This document shows positions 1 through 12,547 of a stretch of 64,000 bases of DNA, piece by piece; position 1 is the first letter of the stretch; every line of letters starts with the position of its first letter. The translations under genes were made by a program, and so were the position numbers. Below the pieces are notes generated by a model. It saw only the letters and a list, made by a program, of their open reading frames with translations. It made no database searches and was not told the DNA's origin. The DNA comes from Nymphaea colorata (Eukaryota; Streptophyta; Magnoliopsida; Nymphaeales; Nymphaeaceae), in the NCBI RefSeq assembly GCF_008831285.2, contig NC_045142.1, positions 20,897,354 to 20,961,353 of the forward strand, read 5' to 3'.

Positions 1-82
1 CACACACACATATATGATGCACACACACAATTATACATGAACCAAGAAACACGTGACACTTAGCATGTGTGTGTGTGTGTGT
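1..82. repeat. CA/GT dinucleotide tracts
   Basis: Short (CA)n runs at the start and a (GT)n run near 66-82 flank about 30 bp of unique sequence. They are ordinary plant microsatellites. No gene is visible up to about 800. Confidence 0.7.
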
Positions 83-812
83 AAGCCCATATTTGTAACG
101 GCCATGAACGAGGTTACTAACAAAGCCCCTTGGAGAACTAAAAAAACTAATTGATGCTGTTCACATATTTTTAACACAAATATCCATAAAGCAGGTTACT
201 AATGAAGCCCTGGAAAACTGAAAAAAGAAAAAAGTGATGATCTGCACACCATAGCTCTAAAAATTGAAAATGAAGGCTAAAGAACGAAGATAATTAATAA
301 AAAGAAGATGCTGCACAGGTATACATATGTATACCTGCGAGTGAAAATTTATGGAGACTAGGAAGCCAAAAGTGAGATCCCATGTTCAGTGTAAGCATTC
401 TTTGTTACTCGAATTGACTTCAGTGACTCAAATATCTGAAAATAAGCAGGCTATAGGTATCATACTGTTTATTCCTTTGTCAGAAATGCTCTTGATTTTT
501 TAACTTCATACAGGAAGAAACCAGAGTTGAGAAAGGTCAGCTTTCCTACTGTTCTCAGGAAGAAAAAAAAATGATGGATCCTTTTTGTTGTATCAAACAT
601 GAGATGCAAAATAGAAAGCAGCATTTAGATTTTAGAGATAAAAAGTAGACCTTATCAGCATTATTTCTTTTATACAGTTCTTTAATGTCAATCAGAAGTG
701 CCGGTGTTAAGCAGTTGCCATTGACTTTGATCTAACTGGATCCAGTCTAAATTCATAGCCACATGCCATCCAGATCCACACATCCTTATGTACTGCATTT
801 CAACATATTTTC

Positions 813-958
813 TGTTAGCTGAACATATTTGAATGAGAATTATGCACGACTTATTTCTGACAGAAGTGACCTTGCATCCCTCTTGTGTTCTCTCTTCTTT
901 TATTCTCCTCTGTGTTGTGAAACTACAGCAATAACAAAATTTTTCATGGTATCAGAGG
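813..958 (+). mobile_element. possible copia LTR end with tRNA-Met primer-binding site
   Basis: TGGTATCAGAGG at 947-958 matches the start of the initiator-methionine tRNA primer-binding site used by most plant Ty1/copia elements (consensus TGGTATCAGAGC). The base pair before it is CA, as expected for an LTR end, and TGTTAGCT at 813 could be the LTR start, giving a short LTR of about 134 bp. No gag coding follows, so this would be a truncated element or solo remnant. The left LTR boundary is a guess. Confidence 0.4.
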
Positions 959-962
959 CAGG

Positions 963-3500
963 TTAACAAGCTGTAGATTTTTGTAAAGGTATGTCCAAGG
1001 AGATCTGCAACCAAAAATGCAGTCAAGGGTTCCTTCTTTAATCTTCTTCCTCAAGTAAAAATTTACTTTTTTATGTAAAAACAAGTTTCAAAACATTGTT
1101 CTTGTCAAATAAATTTCTTATACATAAGCAGGACATAGAGATTGGTCCATCAAATCATCTGTTATCACCCCAAATTTTTTCAAAAAAATATCATTATTTT
1201 ATTATTTGAAAAATACCTACACAATCTTTCCTCTTGAGCATGAGCCAACCACGAAGGAACCTCTTGTGCTTCCTCACTTGAAATTCCAAATTTTCTTTTG
1301 CTCTTTCTTTTCATTTTCTCTCTTTTCTCCAACCTTGGGAGCAAACTTCATCAACCTACAACTCTCCAAAGAAGCACAATAGGATCCCTTGATGGTTCAT
1401 CATCTTAGAGCTTCATTTTAAGTGACTCTAAGGTCATTCAAAAGAGAGAGCTCATTTCTAATATCATTCACATTCAAGGTATGTAATCTTCCTCTCATTT
1501 TCATCTATTTCCTCTTTTCCTCTTGCTACCTCCCCATGGCCGTGCAAGAAAGCTCAAATGATTTCTTATCCCGGATCAAGAGCTATATCTTGAGTGTACC
1601 AAGAGTATGAGTAAGGTGGAATAAATTCTATTTCTTCATTTTATCTCCAAAAATATGCTTGCTATATTGTCTTCCTCTTCATATATGCTTGAAATGATGT
1701 TCATGCATGATATTCTAATTTTTCTTTAATTAATGAACAAATGCATGGTGAGAATGAGCACTTGGGTTGGGATGTCTTCATTCATGTGTTGGTTTTTGAG
1801 GTTGGGACTTTAACACATAAAAATTTATATATCACCAAACAGATTCCTTCTTGATAATAAAGGGATCATTTAGGCCATTGGATTTGGGTTCAATAGACAT
1901 CTCTATTAAAGGCACCATTTACTTCTTTTTACTTATGATCTTACCCTGTTTAAAAGAGGAATAAAAATAAAAAATAAAAAGCATTTCGTCTCGCTGGTTA
2001 CCTTTTTAGGGAGAAAAATAACCTACCAAAATTGACTTCTACCCCGAATCTGATGCCCGTCGACTGTACGTTTATGCAAATTTTTAAAGGGAAACAGTAG
2101 GCCTAATAGCAGCAAGCAAGTTTCAATAAAAGATGCCCAAAAATCTAATCAAAATGCAGCAGCAATTGATGCCTAACATCCCAGAAAACCTACACTTGCC
2201 ACCGGCTGTCTCAAGGGCTCAGTTTGACCTTTCTGGCCTCAAATGATTTCTGCTGGTTTTTGGTTTTGACTAAATTCTGGGAATCTTAGAAGAGCTTTTG
2301 AAACTAGTGGAAGCACACAAACAGCTCAAAAAAGCACGTTAAAATAACTTGGTTTTCATCAACACATCAGGAACGAGAAAATAGCAAAAAAAAAAGCAAT
2401 TTTGATCCATAAAATATGCGTCTAAGTGTGATTTTTCTCTCTTAAAAGCTCCGGTCCCAATCTGTATATGTTTAGCAATTAAACCAGTGCAAGTACTGTC
2501 GATTTTAAGATTAAAATATATGATTAAGTGAAAACAGGCTGCCGTGAAACAGAACTGTTCATTGTTTTTGTTGATGTGGTTTGCCAGAATATGGCAACGT
2601 CCAGGTGTCTCCATTAGAACTAATGGACAAGAGGGAGAGAGAGAGAGAGAGAGAAATATATATACTTACTTGAATCATGGTGAAGAGGGAAGAACTGAAA
2701 GCTGCTGGCCGGTTAATTTGCCAGATGGCCTTTTCAAATCTGTCAATGCAAATTCCAAAAAGTGATGCTAAATGCTTTGAAAAACTGTGTATCAGTAGAA
2801 AATGTTTGTAATGTACCTATTGCGATACCTCTTTGAGGCGAACCTTTATATACACACACACACCTGTCATTGGATGTTACCGGATGGAAAAAATATAGTC
2901 AGCTACGTGACCTGTTTGGATGGAAATCAAATGGATATTCAATTTTAAGGGGATAGTTAAATTGAAAAAGTAGAAACCAAACTATATTTTTAAAAAACAA
3001 AAATACCCTTCATGGGAGGAAAGAAATTAATTTCCTAAATCGAATCTAATCTCATTAAAATTGGTAGGCCCTTATGATTCTCATCCAATCCAGTATCTAA
3101 GTGTGTATCCAGATTTGAATAGAAAAATAATTCAGCCTCTCACAGCACACCAACATTACAATACATGGCCAGTGCATTTAATCACTCTTTCAATGCACTG
3201 CGTCAATGGCGGTTATTGAATGGAGGTCCGAATGGCTAGAGGATTTCATTTCCTTTATATATATATGTATATATGAAAAATCTAAATCAGTTAACTGCTA
3301 TATGTTATCATATGGCTGGATGAATTAAAACCGTTTTTAAAAGTACTATTATAAATTGTTGCTACGCTATAAACACTTTCTAAGAGCCATGTACCTAAAG
3401 ACATACAGATAATGTTCTACAAATACATCTTGTAGTGCTAAGAAAGCTGTAAATCATAAAATTCTAGCATAAATTTTTTTTATAATTAATATATTAAAAT
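963..3500. other. no gene seen; AT-rich intergenic DNA
   Basis: I find no convincing coding region. TGTTATCACCCCAAATTTTTTC-like sequence at 1,159 is nearly the reverse complement of sequence ending at about 31,321, so part of this stretch may be a retroelement LTR fragment. A (GA)n run lies at 2,633-2,655. Sequence from about 2,910 starts with a CCTGTTTGGATGG-type motif common at transposon termini, but no convincing partner terminus was found. Confidence 0.5.
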
Positions 3501-3511
3501 ATCAATCTCTT

Positions 3512-3806
3512 ACAACGAGAGATTGAATATCAGATGACACCGAATTGACAATCCAAGTTTTCACTTGTTGTCCTCAAGAAACCAAGTATCCCAAGCCATA
3601 CTATTTGCAGTAGGTTCAACCTTACTCCCATTCACATAGGCAATACGACCTCGACCAGCTATACCCATAGTGATGGCGACAGATCACTTAAGATAGTTTT
3701 CCTTGGTAAGGAAAATGGTAGTGACCTGAACCGGAACACTCTCAGTTCTATAAGCCCTGATTTCAGTCTGATCAGTGTTGATGGTCAAAGAGGAAGATGA
3801 TGCCAT
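3512..3806 (-). pseudogene. copia gag N-terminus (pseudogene fragment)
   Basis: Read on the minus strand from the ATG at 3,806, the frame begins MASSSSLTINTDQTE and continues through a segment resembling the plant copia Gag N-terminus (TKENYLxWSVAI, then GRGRIAYVNGS and W-D-T-W). The Trp codon expected in the NYLxW motif is TGA (3,684-3,686), an in-frame stop. Similarity ends near 3,512, so only the first hundred or so residues of Gag remain and no pol follows. Gag would form the retrotransposon's cytoplasmic particle. It lies downstream of a leader and an LTR in the same orientation. Confidence 0.7.
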
Positions 3807-3837
3807 GATCACAAACTAGTCGGTAGTAACAAAAAAG

Positions 3838-4040
3838 GCACCGACGTCAACAGAGGGCACCAGCGGCAGCAAGGGACATTGGCGGCATGAAGGGCACCTG
3901 CGACAGCATGGGACACCGACGGTAGCAAAGGCACCGGCGGTAGCACGGGACACTTGCGACAGCAAGAACCACCGACAGCAGCACGGGACACTGGCGGCAG
4001 CAAGAAGCACCGACGGCAGGCTGGACACCAGTAGCACCAG
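3838..4040 (-). repeat. GC-rich 18-20 bp minisatellite in the copia leader
   Basis: About ten imperfect units of roughly 18-20 bp with core GGCAGCAAGGGACAC-like sequence are arrayed in tandem. The block is far more GC-rich than its surroundings and creates long open frames rich in Cys, Leu and Pro on the minus strand, which I take as by-products. It lies between the LTR (4,447-4,688) and the gag ATG (3,806), in the element's untranslated leader. Confidence 0.75.
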
Positions 4041-4434
4041 AGCAACAGCAAGCAGCGACAACAAAGCAGTAGCAAAGGAGCAGCGGGAGCAGGACGACGA
4101 TTAGCGGTAGGGACCAGGGTTTGACGATGAAGGCAGGGGGCGATGACGATGAAGGCACGACAGCAAAACTAGAGCTGAACTAGCTCGATGGACGATGTAG
4201 GGGATGACAACGGAACTTCACGGTGGCAAAAACAGGGCGGTCGGTGGCATAGAAAGGACCCGTCGGGCGACGTTGGGCTTGGGTGTTGATTCCAGGCAGA
4301 GCGTCGGGTGCGTCTAGCGGTGAATAGAGTCGAGCAGTGAACAGTATCGGGTGATGAACAGTGTCAAGCACGAGTCCTCCTTCAACACGAACACAAAAGA
4401 AGCAAAAACGAACTAGTTACGCTGGAACTTCACA

Positions 4435-4446
4435 GTTCTAATACCA
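4435..4446 (-). promoter_or_regulatory. copia primer-binding site
   Basis: The minus strand reads TGGTATTAGAAC, a two-mismatch version of the tRNA-Met primer-binding consensus TGGTATCAGAGC, directly next to the LTR end. It is the site where minus-strand DNA synthesis would start. Confidence 0.65.
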
Positions 4447-4688
4447 TGTTAGAATAGTAGAAACACGAGAAATAAAGATCGAACACGGATGTAACGTGGA
4501 AAACCCTCAACGAGAGGGAGAAAAAACCACGGGTGAGGAGGTCTGGTGCCCACTAGCTGCCAGACACTCTGTCTCTTAAAACTTCATTAACTCTTAATAT
4601 TAAGGTTTACAATGATATAAGTAGTCCCCAAACCAGAGCTCACTGGATCGGGTCCAGACCAAAACCCGAATACAGAAAACCTTCAACA
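4447..4688 (-). mobile_element. copia LTR, 242 bp
   Basis: The block runs from TGTTAGAA to TTCAACA on the plus strand, so it begins TG and ends CA in either orientation. Its 4,447 end abuts the primer-binding site, making it the 5' LTR of the minus-strand copia fragment whose gag starts at 3,806. It contains the ACGTGGAAAACCCTCAACGAG-type sequence seen in many plant copia LTRs. No matching 3' LTR was found in the window. Confidence 0.7.
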
Positions 4689-7600
4689 TCACCCATCGAT
4701 ATATCAGGACTATTGTCCGTTTTGGTACTAATGAGGGGACTTCTTAGTCCAATTGGGTGGTCTAGTTATAAGGCTATATCATAGACTAATGTCCTAGAAT
4801 TACCTCGACAACTGAATGACTGAGATATGATGTAGGCAAAGATTTGTTTTTTTTTTAAAAAAAAACTCATGAGAAGATGCAAAATAGATGGTACTATTGC
4901 ATACATTCCTAAGAGATAGATTTGAAGATTTGAGAGCATACATGGGCTTCATAGAACTCCTAAATTGAGGATGGTATGACAAATTGAAGTAAAAGGGGGT
5001 TCATGGAATATCCTCAATGTTTACTACATGATGTTGGTATGCATGAAAGTTCTGTGCAATTGATATCCCACACAACTTGTATATGATCCAATAAATCTTA
5101 GAGAGACGATGATGGGCCCCTACCCCTCCTCGAGGGCGTTGAATGCACAATCAGCAATTTTTTTCATTAATTTTGAAAAAAAATTCATGAGAAAGGGATT
5201 TGCCCGTTGGTACGAGGTCCAACCGTTCCTGCCGCTTTTAACAGGGGTAATTGGACCAAGGACTAAGGATTATTTGGACCATGTACAAGTTATTGATGCA
5301 AAATCTTATATGTTTGTGCATTGAGGTTTTGGATTCAAGAATCAAAGTTAATCTTGAATAAGTGATTTGAACTTGTATTCAAAAATAGATTCCTTGGAAA
5401 ATGATTTCTTTTTTTGTATGTTATTTGAAGATTGGAGGGTTTTCAAGTTGATTTGAAAACCTTTGTTGTGGCATTTGTTTTGAAATCCATCATTCTTGAA
5501 AATAGTTATAATTGGGGATTTTGAAGATTGAAATTAAGTTTTTTGTTGTGAACTGAAGATGATTTTTGGATTGAAATTGTGAACATCTTATGATCAATTT
5601 TTGGGAAAATGGCTAAGTAACCTTAGCAAGAAAATTTTTCTTTTGCCAAATTGTGTTATTTGGTATAAAATATTAGAAACTTGGGTTTTGGATAGGTAGG
5701 GTTCATTCTTGTGATGAAACATAAGTTTCAAATTATTACAAAACGTGTTGTTTTCTAAACATATTTTGGCCAAGATTATTAATGCGCTACTTGTGTTTTC
5801 TTTGAAAGTTAAGTGAAGTTCACAAATTCTTGTTGCAATATGACATGGTCACCATTTTTTCGTAACTCAAATTTGAATTGCTTAATTTCTTGAGAAGATG
5901 CATGTGATGCTATTGACTTTGAGTGAGTGTGAACATGTGAAATACGAAGCGAAACTATATGAGACATACATTCTTCACTCTCTCATAATCTCTCAAAGTT
6001 CATTCATTTGGAACATTCATGCTCCCCTCTCTCATAATCTCTCAAAGTCTATTCAATGAAATCACACATCATACAATATACACTTAAAGGTTGATTTTAA
6101 TTAAAACGTAGGACTTTCTTTAAATGTGCTTATCATATTCTCAAGAACAAGTGTTAGAGAAGCAGTCTATAAACTTGTGTCATGGATGAGAATCTCAAAA
6201 GAATTAAAATTTAGGCAAATGAAGATGAAATCCACCTTTTAAATATTGGGGAAACGTGGCTATTATCCATTTTCCTCAAAATTTCCATAAAAATCTGATT
6301 TTCCTTCCAATTTAAGTGATTTAAAATTAAATATTTATTATAAGAGTGTTTGACTCTTAGAAAATGATGAAATTCAGTTTGACTCCATGTGAGCTAAACA
6401 TCCAAGTCGGCAAAAAGCATGTGTCACATGCTCTCATTCATGTCATGGAATTCTAATAACTTTTCTTTCTCCCCAAAATCGAGCTAAATTTGAAATTCTT
6501 GTGCTAAAAAAACCATCCATTTCTTTGACTATTAAAACACTTTTGATCTTGTTCTTTAGGGGATACAAAGATTAGGGTCTTAAGTATGATCTTACATTGT
6601 TCTTGAAACATAATCAATTTAATGAAGTTTGAAAATTGATAAATTAAATCAACAATTTCTAAAAGGCATTTTAGAGAGCCGATTAGATAGGATTAAAACT
6701 TTTTATTGTTCTACAAGACATAGCCACTTTGTGGCTGAACATTAGCATGTCAAGCATGTAAACTTTAAAATTCCTAAACCAACCCTTGTAAAGTATGATC
6801 TAATTTCAGCAAATTACATACACTTTATGTATGAGTTGCTGGAATTAAGCAAAACTTTAAGATGAAATGAAAGCGATTTCATACCTTCGCACTATGAAAA
6901 TCAACAGAATGATATTCTTTTCTTAAAATCAACTTGAAAACATGTTTGAACCTGATTTTAAAAGAAAAGCATGACCCTTAATCAAGAGATCACACGTGCA
7001 CATATATGCACATATATTACAATATATATATATATGCACACATTATCCCTCCAAATGAAAATTTTAACGAGGGATCACATGGCCTATGAATCATGATGAT
7101 TAATGGTTGAGTTTCTTTACGTAGGGAGATTGAAAACTGATTTCTAATCCCTCTACCGCCCTTGATCAATTAAAATAAAAAAAGACACAAATTAAAATGA
7201 CTTTTAAATGAAAGGAAACAAGAGAACACTCAAGCTGGTTCATCTTTAATTTCGCCATGCAAAGGTAGATCACATTTATGAGAATATGTCTGTCCATAAT
7301 TGACATTTATATTGTATATATTATAGCAAACCTCTTTCTCGTGTGGAAATCACTGATGGTAGGGAGTTCAAAATGGATTTAGGCTGGTTGATTTTGAAAG
7401 GGTCATGGCCTTGAAGTCTTTTTCAAAACTTAATTTGTAGGTTTATTTTTTTGGAAAAACCGGTTCATGCATGCATCATGCGTTAATATATACATTTGAT
7501 TCGTGGCTTTTTCTTTAGCTGGATGTCATTCCCAACCATGAAAAATATGAAAATAAACCCTTCCCACGAGTGCTGGAATAGAAGAAAAATGGACTGGAAT

Positions 7601-9250
7601 TACCTACAGTCGGTCTTCATGCTTGATCTTCCTCGTTGCTTGTTTTCTAATTCAAGCAATCCTAAGCAAGAATCCAAACTTGGATTCAAGCTTAGCAAAG
7701 CAAGAAGAAGAATGTGGATTCAAGCATAGCAAAACAAGAAGAAGGATGGCTTACTTGCTAGAATTTTCAGTGGGGAAGAGAGAGCTTCTCACCATGAAAA
7801 TCCTAAGTAAGGGTTCACTTAAGCAACCTAACTTGACAAAATCGATAAAGAGAAGAGGGGAAGGTGAAGAAGGAAATGAGAGAGAAGGAAGAGGGCTTGG
7901 ATAAATTTTTTCTTCTCCTCGGCTTTTCCTTCTAGCTCATTGCTGGAGCAATTTGATGAAGACCTCAAAAATACTAAGCTCTAAATGTTGTCGAATTATT
8001 ACAATTGAATTTAAATTTGAATAAATTTTGAAAATTTTATTAAATTTGGCTTAAAAGGTATTTTCATCCATAATTTGATTGAAAATGGATGTCAATTGGA
8101 TAAAAAATTTGGTTTTAAATATTGAATTTCAATTTTTTATTTATATATTTGACAAATTAAAATGTATATTTTGCTTTCATAAAATCCCGATTTAAGTTTT
8201 GAAATCTCAACTTGATCATAGAAGGGTAAATTGTCTAAATTAGTCAAATTTGACCAAATAACCAAAGTCAAAGCTCATCTGCAAGCTGATATTGATTTGG
8301 TTGAGATAATTTGATGAATTTGAGTTAGGAAAGATCTTGATTGAGCTAAATTGTACTTTGACTGATTAAAGTAACTCTGAGCAGATATTTTTGAAAAGGA
8401 GAAGTGCGTAACCCCTTGGAGGCTTTTGACCACATGAGCTAGGTGTGCTACATGTGGGCCCACATAGCATTCTAGACTGAATTAGATCTAATTCTCATAT
8501 TTAAATCAAAATTTGGATTTTGCAATCGGATATGGATTTCAAATGACATTTGTAATTGGATTGAGATTTCAAATTCTAATTCGAATCCAGTTTGGACTCA
8601 TAATGCTACGTTAGGATTCGAGTCAAATTCATGATTTGAATTTAAATTGTTCTTTAGATTCAAAATTTGCTTTGAAATTGCATTTTTTCATAATTTTTTT
8701 GTAAAATTTTGACATTGCTTCAATTCTGATGTTGAAAAATTTGAGTTGCTAACAGCAAGTCCAGCCATGAATATAATCCAACACTTAGAAATGAATTGTT
8801 TATTATAGGAACAAAAGTTCTAGACTTTTGTCATCTATAAGTACAACGGGGTTTTATTTGGTCATAATTGTGTGTTCGTGGTTATTGTAGGTTTAGCTCT
8901 CTCCCCCCTCCCCCCCCCTCTTGTGGATCTAAATGTTGGAATCTTAGAAATGACACATTTTATATATCTTTCATTATCATTTCTCTTAGTCTGACCACAT
9001 TCGATCATTTTGAGGTTTCTTCTGTGTGAAATTGTTCTCATAATAATGCCATGTTGATTCTTTTCAAATATGATGTTGAAGTTCTATTTGATTTGAAAGG
9101 TGTTGTTGCAAGTAACAATAGAGGGCATCCTGGATTATCTTGAAAGAGCAGTAGGTAATGGTGTGGATACATATAAGGTAGTTTGCAGTATCACAAAGAA
9201 CATGATAAATTAAGTTGTCGTTTAAAACTAAAAAAACGTGTTTTTTTGAA
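4689..9250. repeat. non-coding repeat region, copy A of a family also at 28.6-31.3 kb
   Basis: No credible gene. The stretch at about 5,190-5,290 (containing TACGAGGTCCAACCGTTCC) matches 28,665-28,740 in the same orientation. Later in both copies come purine-rich GAAGAGGGGAAGGTGAAG-type sequence (7,850 and 30,600) and GGATTTGG-rich sequence (8,510 and 31,180). The shared order suggests two diverged copies of one long non-coding unit, perhaps a long LTR of an unidentified retroelement. A 22-bp motif (CTCTCTCATAATCTCTCAAAG) is duplicated about 50 bp apart near 5,980-6,050. A poly-C tract lies at about 8,905-8,920. Confidence 0.4.
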
Positions 9251-11589
9251 AAAAACATGTGTTTTTTTAAAAAGAAACGTTAAAACAAAAAAAACGCACG
9301 ATTAACAAAAAAACGAACCTTAAAACATTTTTTCATTTTTTTCAATGCCAAACGCTTTTTTTCATTTTCCATTTTTTATTTGTTGCAAATCTACTTATCT
9401 TTTTATGTTTGTGTTATTAATTTCTCATTTATTTTATTTTTCCTATTTTTTGTTTTCTTAACTTTTTGAAAAATTAGTATATTTTTCACTTTTCTTTAAG
9501 GTTGCCATTTTATATCCAAGAAAAACCTTGCCGTTTAAAACTCCGAAATGTTATTTGAGACTATGGTAGTTTGGCAAAATTGCTACACTTTTTTTTTTAC
9601 ACACGAGTCCTAATTTGACATTTGGTTTCTTCAAAGTTGTTAAAGAATCAAACGGTGACATATTATTTGAAGTGATACTGACTTTAGTTCTCTATTTATT
9701 TATGTATACACATAGCTATTTATCTACGTTTTTATATCTATCTTTTAATGCATGTTTATTTATATTTTTATACACATGCTATCTTGCGTATGTTATGGTG
9801 GTCATACTCCATAATGTCTCTACCATCTTTCTATTTACTCTACAAAGGTTTCACGAGTCACTTTCCAATAGTGTGTCTTGTAAGTTATAGCTAAGTCAAA
9901 GAGAATATCAAGTGTTTTTAGTAGGTGCAATTTACAAATCATTCTACATTTCAAGCATGTTTTCTAAGCATAGCTTCTGCTCGTTGTGTTTTGGATACCT
10001 TTTGTTGATTAATTCCTTTGGGTCCTCAAAAAAGGTTGTAGTAGATTGTGGTTAACCTATATAATCTTATAACACTCTCTGACAATCTATAATAAGCCTT
10101 TCAATATGGTTTGAATCTCATATTTGGTCTCTCCTCTCTCTCCTGTGTTTTCCATGATGGCCAATACGTTTATATGATAATTGTACTAATTTTTTTAATA
10201 TAAGCTTTGCATATGGTTTTGCAGATTTCTCTATATATGAGATGGCTTCACATCGTCGAGCATTCAAATCTTTTGTAAGACCCACTCTCTTTGATCCACT
10301 CCACATACTTTGTATGAATTAACATATTTATTTGAAAATCAATGCAATCTACTTATTTATTGAGAATTTTATGACTTTGTACTTTTTGATATGCACCTTG
10401 TACTGAACAACTTTAAGACCTTCCTCCTGCAACACATGGCTTAGATGATTATTCATAGTCTTATTACTATGTAGCATTACTATGGATGTAAGAATTCCTC
10501 TTTGCTAATGTCTGTGCCCTAATTGCTGCTCATGGAGCGTCGAAGATCTGTTGGGCTTATAGCTTTTATCCTGCCCATTGCCTTCTTGCTGTTTTTAGTA
10601 ACCTTACTTGGCCTACTTAATCCTTTCTGTCGATCTTATCTTGGTATATCTTCTATTGGGTTAATGCTGATCTTATTTCTAGAATGTTGTTATAGGTGGC
10701 CAATGCACTCAACAAGTAGAATGTAGTGGTGAAATTATAAATATTATTCTTAAGACTGATGGCACACCTATAGCTATTGGAAACAAGGTACATGTCACAG
10801 GTGTAATCTACTTAGTACAGTTGTTGAAACACATAGTTGTTGTTTGAGACATGGTGCACTTGCAAAGAGCTGCCTCTCTTTAATGTAACAATATATATTC
10901 TGATGATTTGTTTTCTAAACTACTTTGCTTCTAATACCTTAAGACTAACAGTTTGGATTTCCGAATTTCCTCCTTTTCTTGTAGTTTCATTAGTATCGAG
11001 TCACTTTTAGTAGGAACTTGCATTTTGTCCCTTGATGGCATGAAGATGGTATTGACTTAGTTGATCATGAGATAATTTCTCTTCTAGAGAACATCTGAGT
11101 CATCTCATCAAATCTGAACTAGTTATGGTCCTATCAGGCACTGTAGATGTGGACGTCAGGAAGGAGCAGAGGGTTAATCAGGATCTAGACTTGGTGGGCA
11201 TGATCGATTCACATAAGCTTGTCCTTTCTAAGGTGCATACTGGATTAGTTTCTTCCACTGGTAGAAGCTTGTCCTGTCTATTGAGGCTGGTTAGCTTCTT
11301 TATGCCGAAAACTGATGTATTCTTTGATTTTGTAGAAAGAAGTTAATGTGGAAATCAAGAAGCTTACTGTCCGCACAACATTGTTGAAGGAAACCCTTTC
11401 TTGGATTACATCAAATACATCATTTTTCCATGGTTGGGAAGTTTGAAGTAGAACAGGAGGAAATAATGGTGGAAACAAGTAAATTTTAACGATTCATTCT
11501 TTTATAAATATATTTCTTAATTCAGACTTGGTAGGGATGTCTAATCTGAATATGTCATTTTTATCCATGTAAATTTTCAGATTTATATT
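9251..11589. other. no recognised gene; possible decayed exons
   Basis: The first part is T-rich low-complexity DNA. Between about 10,220 and 11,490 a few segments look exon-like, flanked by TTTTGCAG or ATAGG on the left and GTAAG or GTACA on the right (10,225-10,277; 10,696-10,789; 11,337-11,480). The translations have stops and I do not recognise a protein, so I call no gene. An open frame at 10,523-10,726 is hydrophobic but unrecognised. Confidence 0.4.
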
Positions 11590-11692
11590 GATAGACTAAG
11601 ATTTAATCAAAGAAGAAGATGATAGAGAGAAAAGAGGCTGCACCAGTTTTACGTGGTTCGGCTTTGCAGCATACATCCACGAGCAAGAGAAA
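11590..11692 (-). mobile_element. copia LTR remnant
   Basis: TTTACGTGGTTCGGCTTTG followed by ACATCCACGAG resembles the LTR at 44,424-44,773, which has CTTGGTTCGG and ACATCCACGA in the same order. It is fused directly to the middle of the reverse transcriptase C-terminal region, so RNase H and the polypurine tract have been deleted between the LTR and pol. Confidence 0.55.
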
Positions 11693-11694
11693 CC

Positions 11695-12499
11695 AATGTT
11701 TTTGTTATATCTAATGCATACTTTCTTTGACATAGCAAGATACCTTTATGAGATTGAGCAACTTCAATACCAAGAAAGTATTTGAGTTTTCCCAAATCCT
11801 TTATGTTGAAGGTTTTTTCAAAAAGTCTTTCAGAATTTGAATGTCTTTTGCGTCGTTTCCAGCCACGACTATGTCGTCCATGTAAATTAGAATCCAATGA
11901 TGTTCTCTCCAAGTTTTTTAACAAATAAACTATTGTCTGTGTGACATTTGTGGTACCCTATTTTTTCTAATGCCTGACTCAACTTTATGTACCAAGCTCT
12001 AGGAGATTGTTTCAAGCCATATATGGCTTTATTTAATTTGCAGACTCTTCCTTTCCTTTCATTTGGATGACTGGGAGGTAAAGACATAAATTTCTTCATT
12101 GAGTTTTCCTTGTAAAAAGGTGTTTTTGACATCTACATGATGAAGTCTCCAATTCAAGTTGCAAGCAATAGAGAGAAATATTCTGAATGTGTTCATCTTT
12201 GCAATAGGCGCAAATGTTTCTTCATAATCCAACCCTTTTGTCCGTGTGAACCCCTTAGCCACTAGATGAGCCTTGTATCTGTCCAAGGTGCGATCGCTTT
12301 TGCACCCCACTATGCTTGTGTTCTTTGGAGGAATGACAACTTCCCAAGTTTTGTTTCGCCTTAGAGCTTCTAGCTCTTTGTTCATAGCCTTCCTCCAATT
12401 AAGATCACCTTGAGACTCTTGAAATGACTTGGGCTCCTGAATGCTATCAAGTTTTCTAATAAACTTGGCATGGTAGTCAGAAATTTGATTGTATGACAC
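11695..12499 (-). pseudogene. copia reverse transcriptase region (frameshifted)
   Basis: Three overlapping minus-strand frames together give the plant copia reverse transcriptase: NKTWEVVIPP and YKAHLVAKGFTRTKGLDYEE (12,250-12,350), HHVDVKNTFLQGKLNEEIYV (12,090-12,150), then KAIYGLKQSPRAWY, then [11 protein letters not shown] near 11,855, and [13 protein letters not shown] (11,750-11,790). The catalytic pair is kept as YMDD. At least two frameshifts separate the pieces. The protein would copy element RNA into DNA in the retrotransposon particle. The domain ends shortly after RKYALDI, where it joins an LTR remnant, so connection and RNase H sequences are missing. Confidence 0.92.
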
Positions 12500-12547
12500 A
12501 TAGTTGCTGATTGGGCAGGTTTCATAATCAACTAGGCGTGAATGAGC

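Noticed and set aside
2910-3130. Possible MITE beginning CCTGTTTGGATGG
   Set aside because: No matching inverted terminus or target duplication could be placed.
3809-4158. Three overlapping long Cys/Leu/Pro-rich open frames on the minus strand
   Set aside because: They are different frames of one GC-rich minisatellite and have no domain or start context.
10220-11490. Possible multi-exon host gene
   Set aside because: A few segments have splice-like borders, but the translations carry stops and match no family I recognise.
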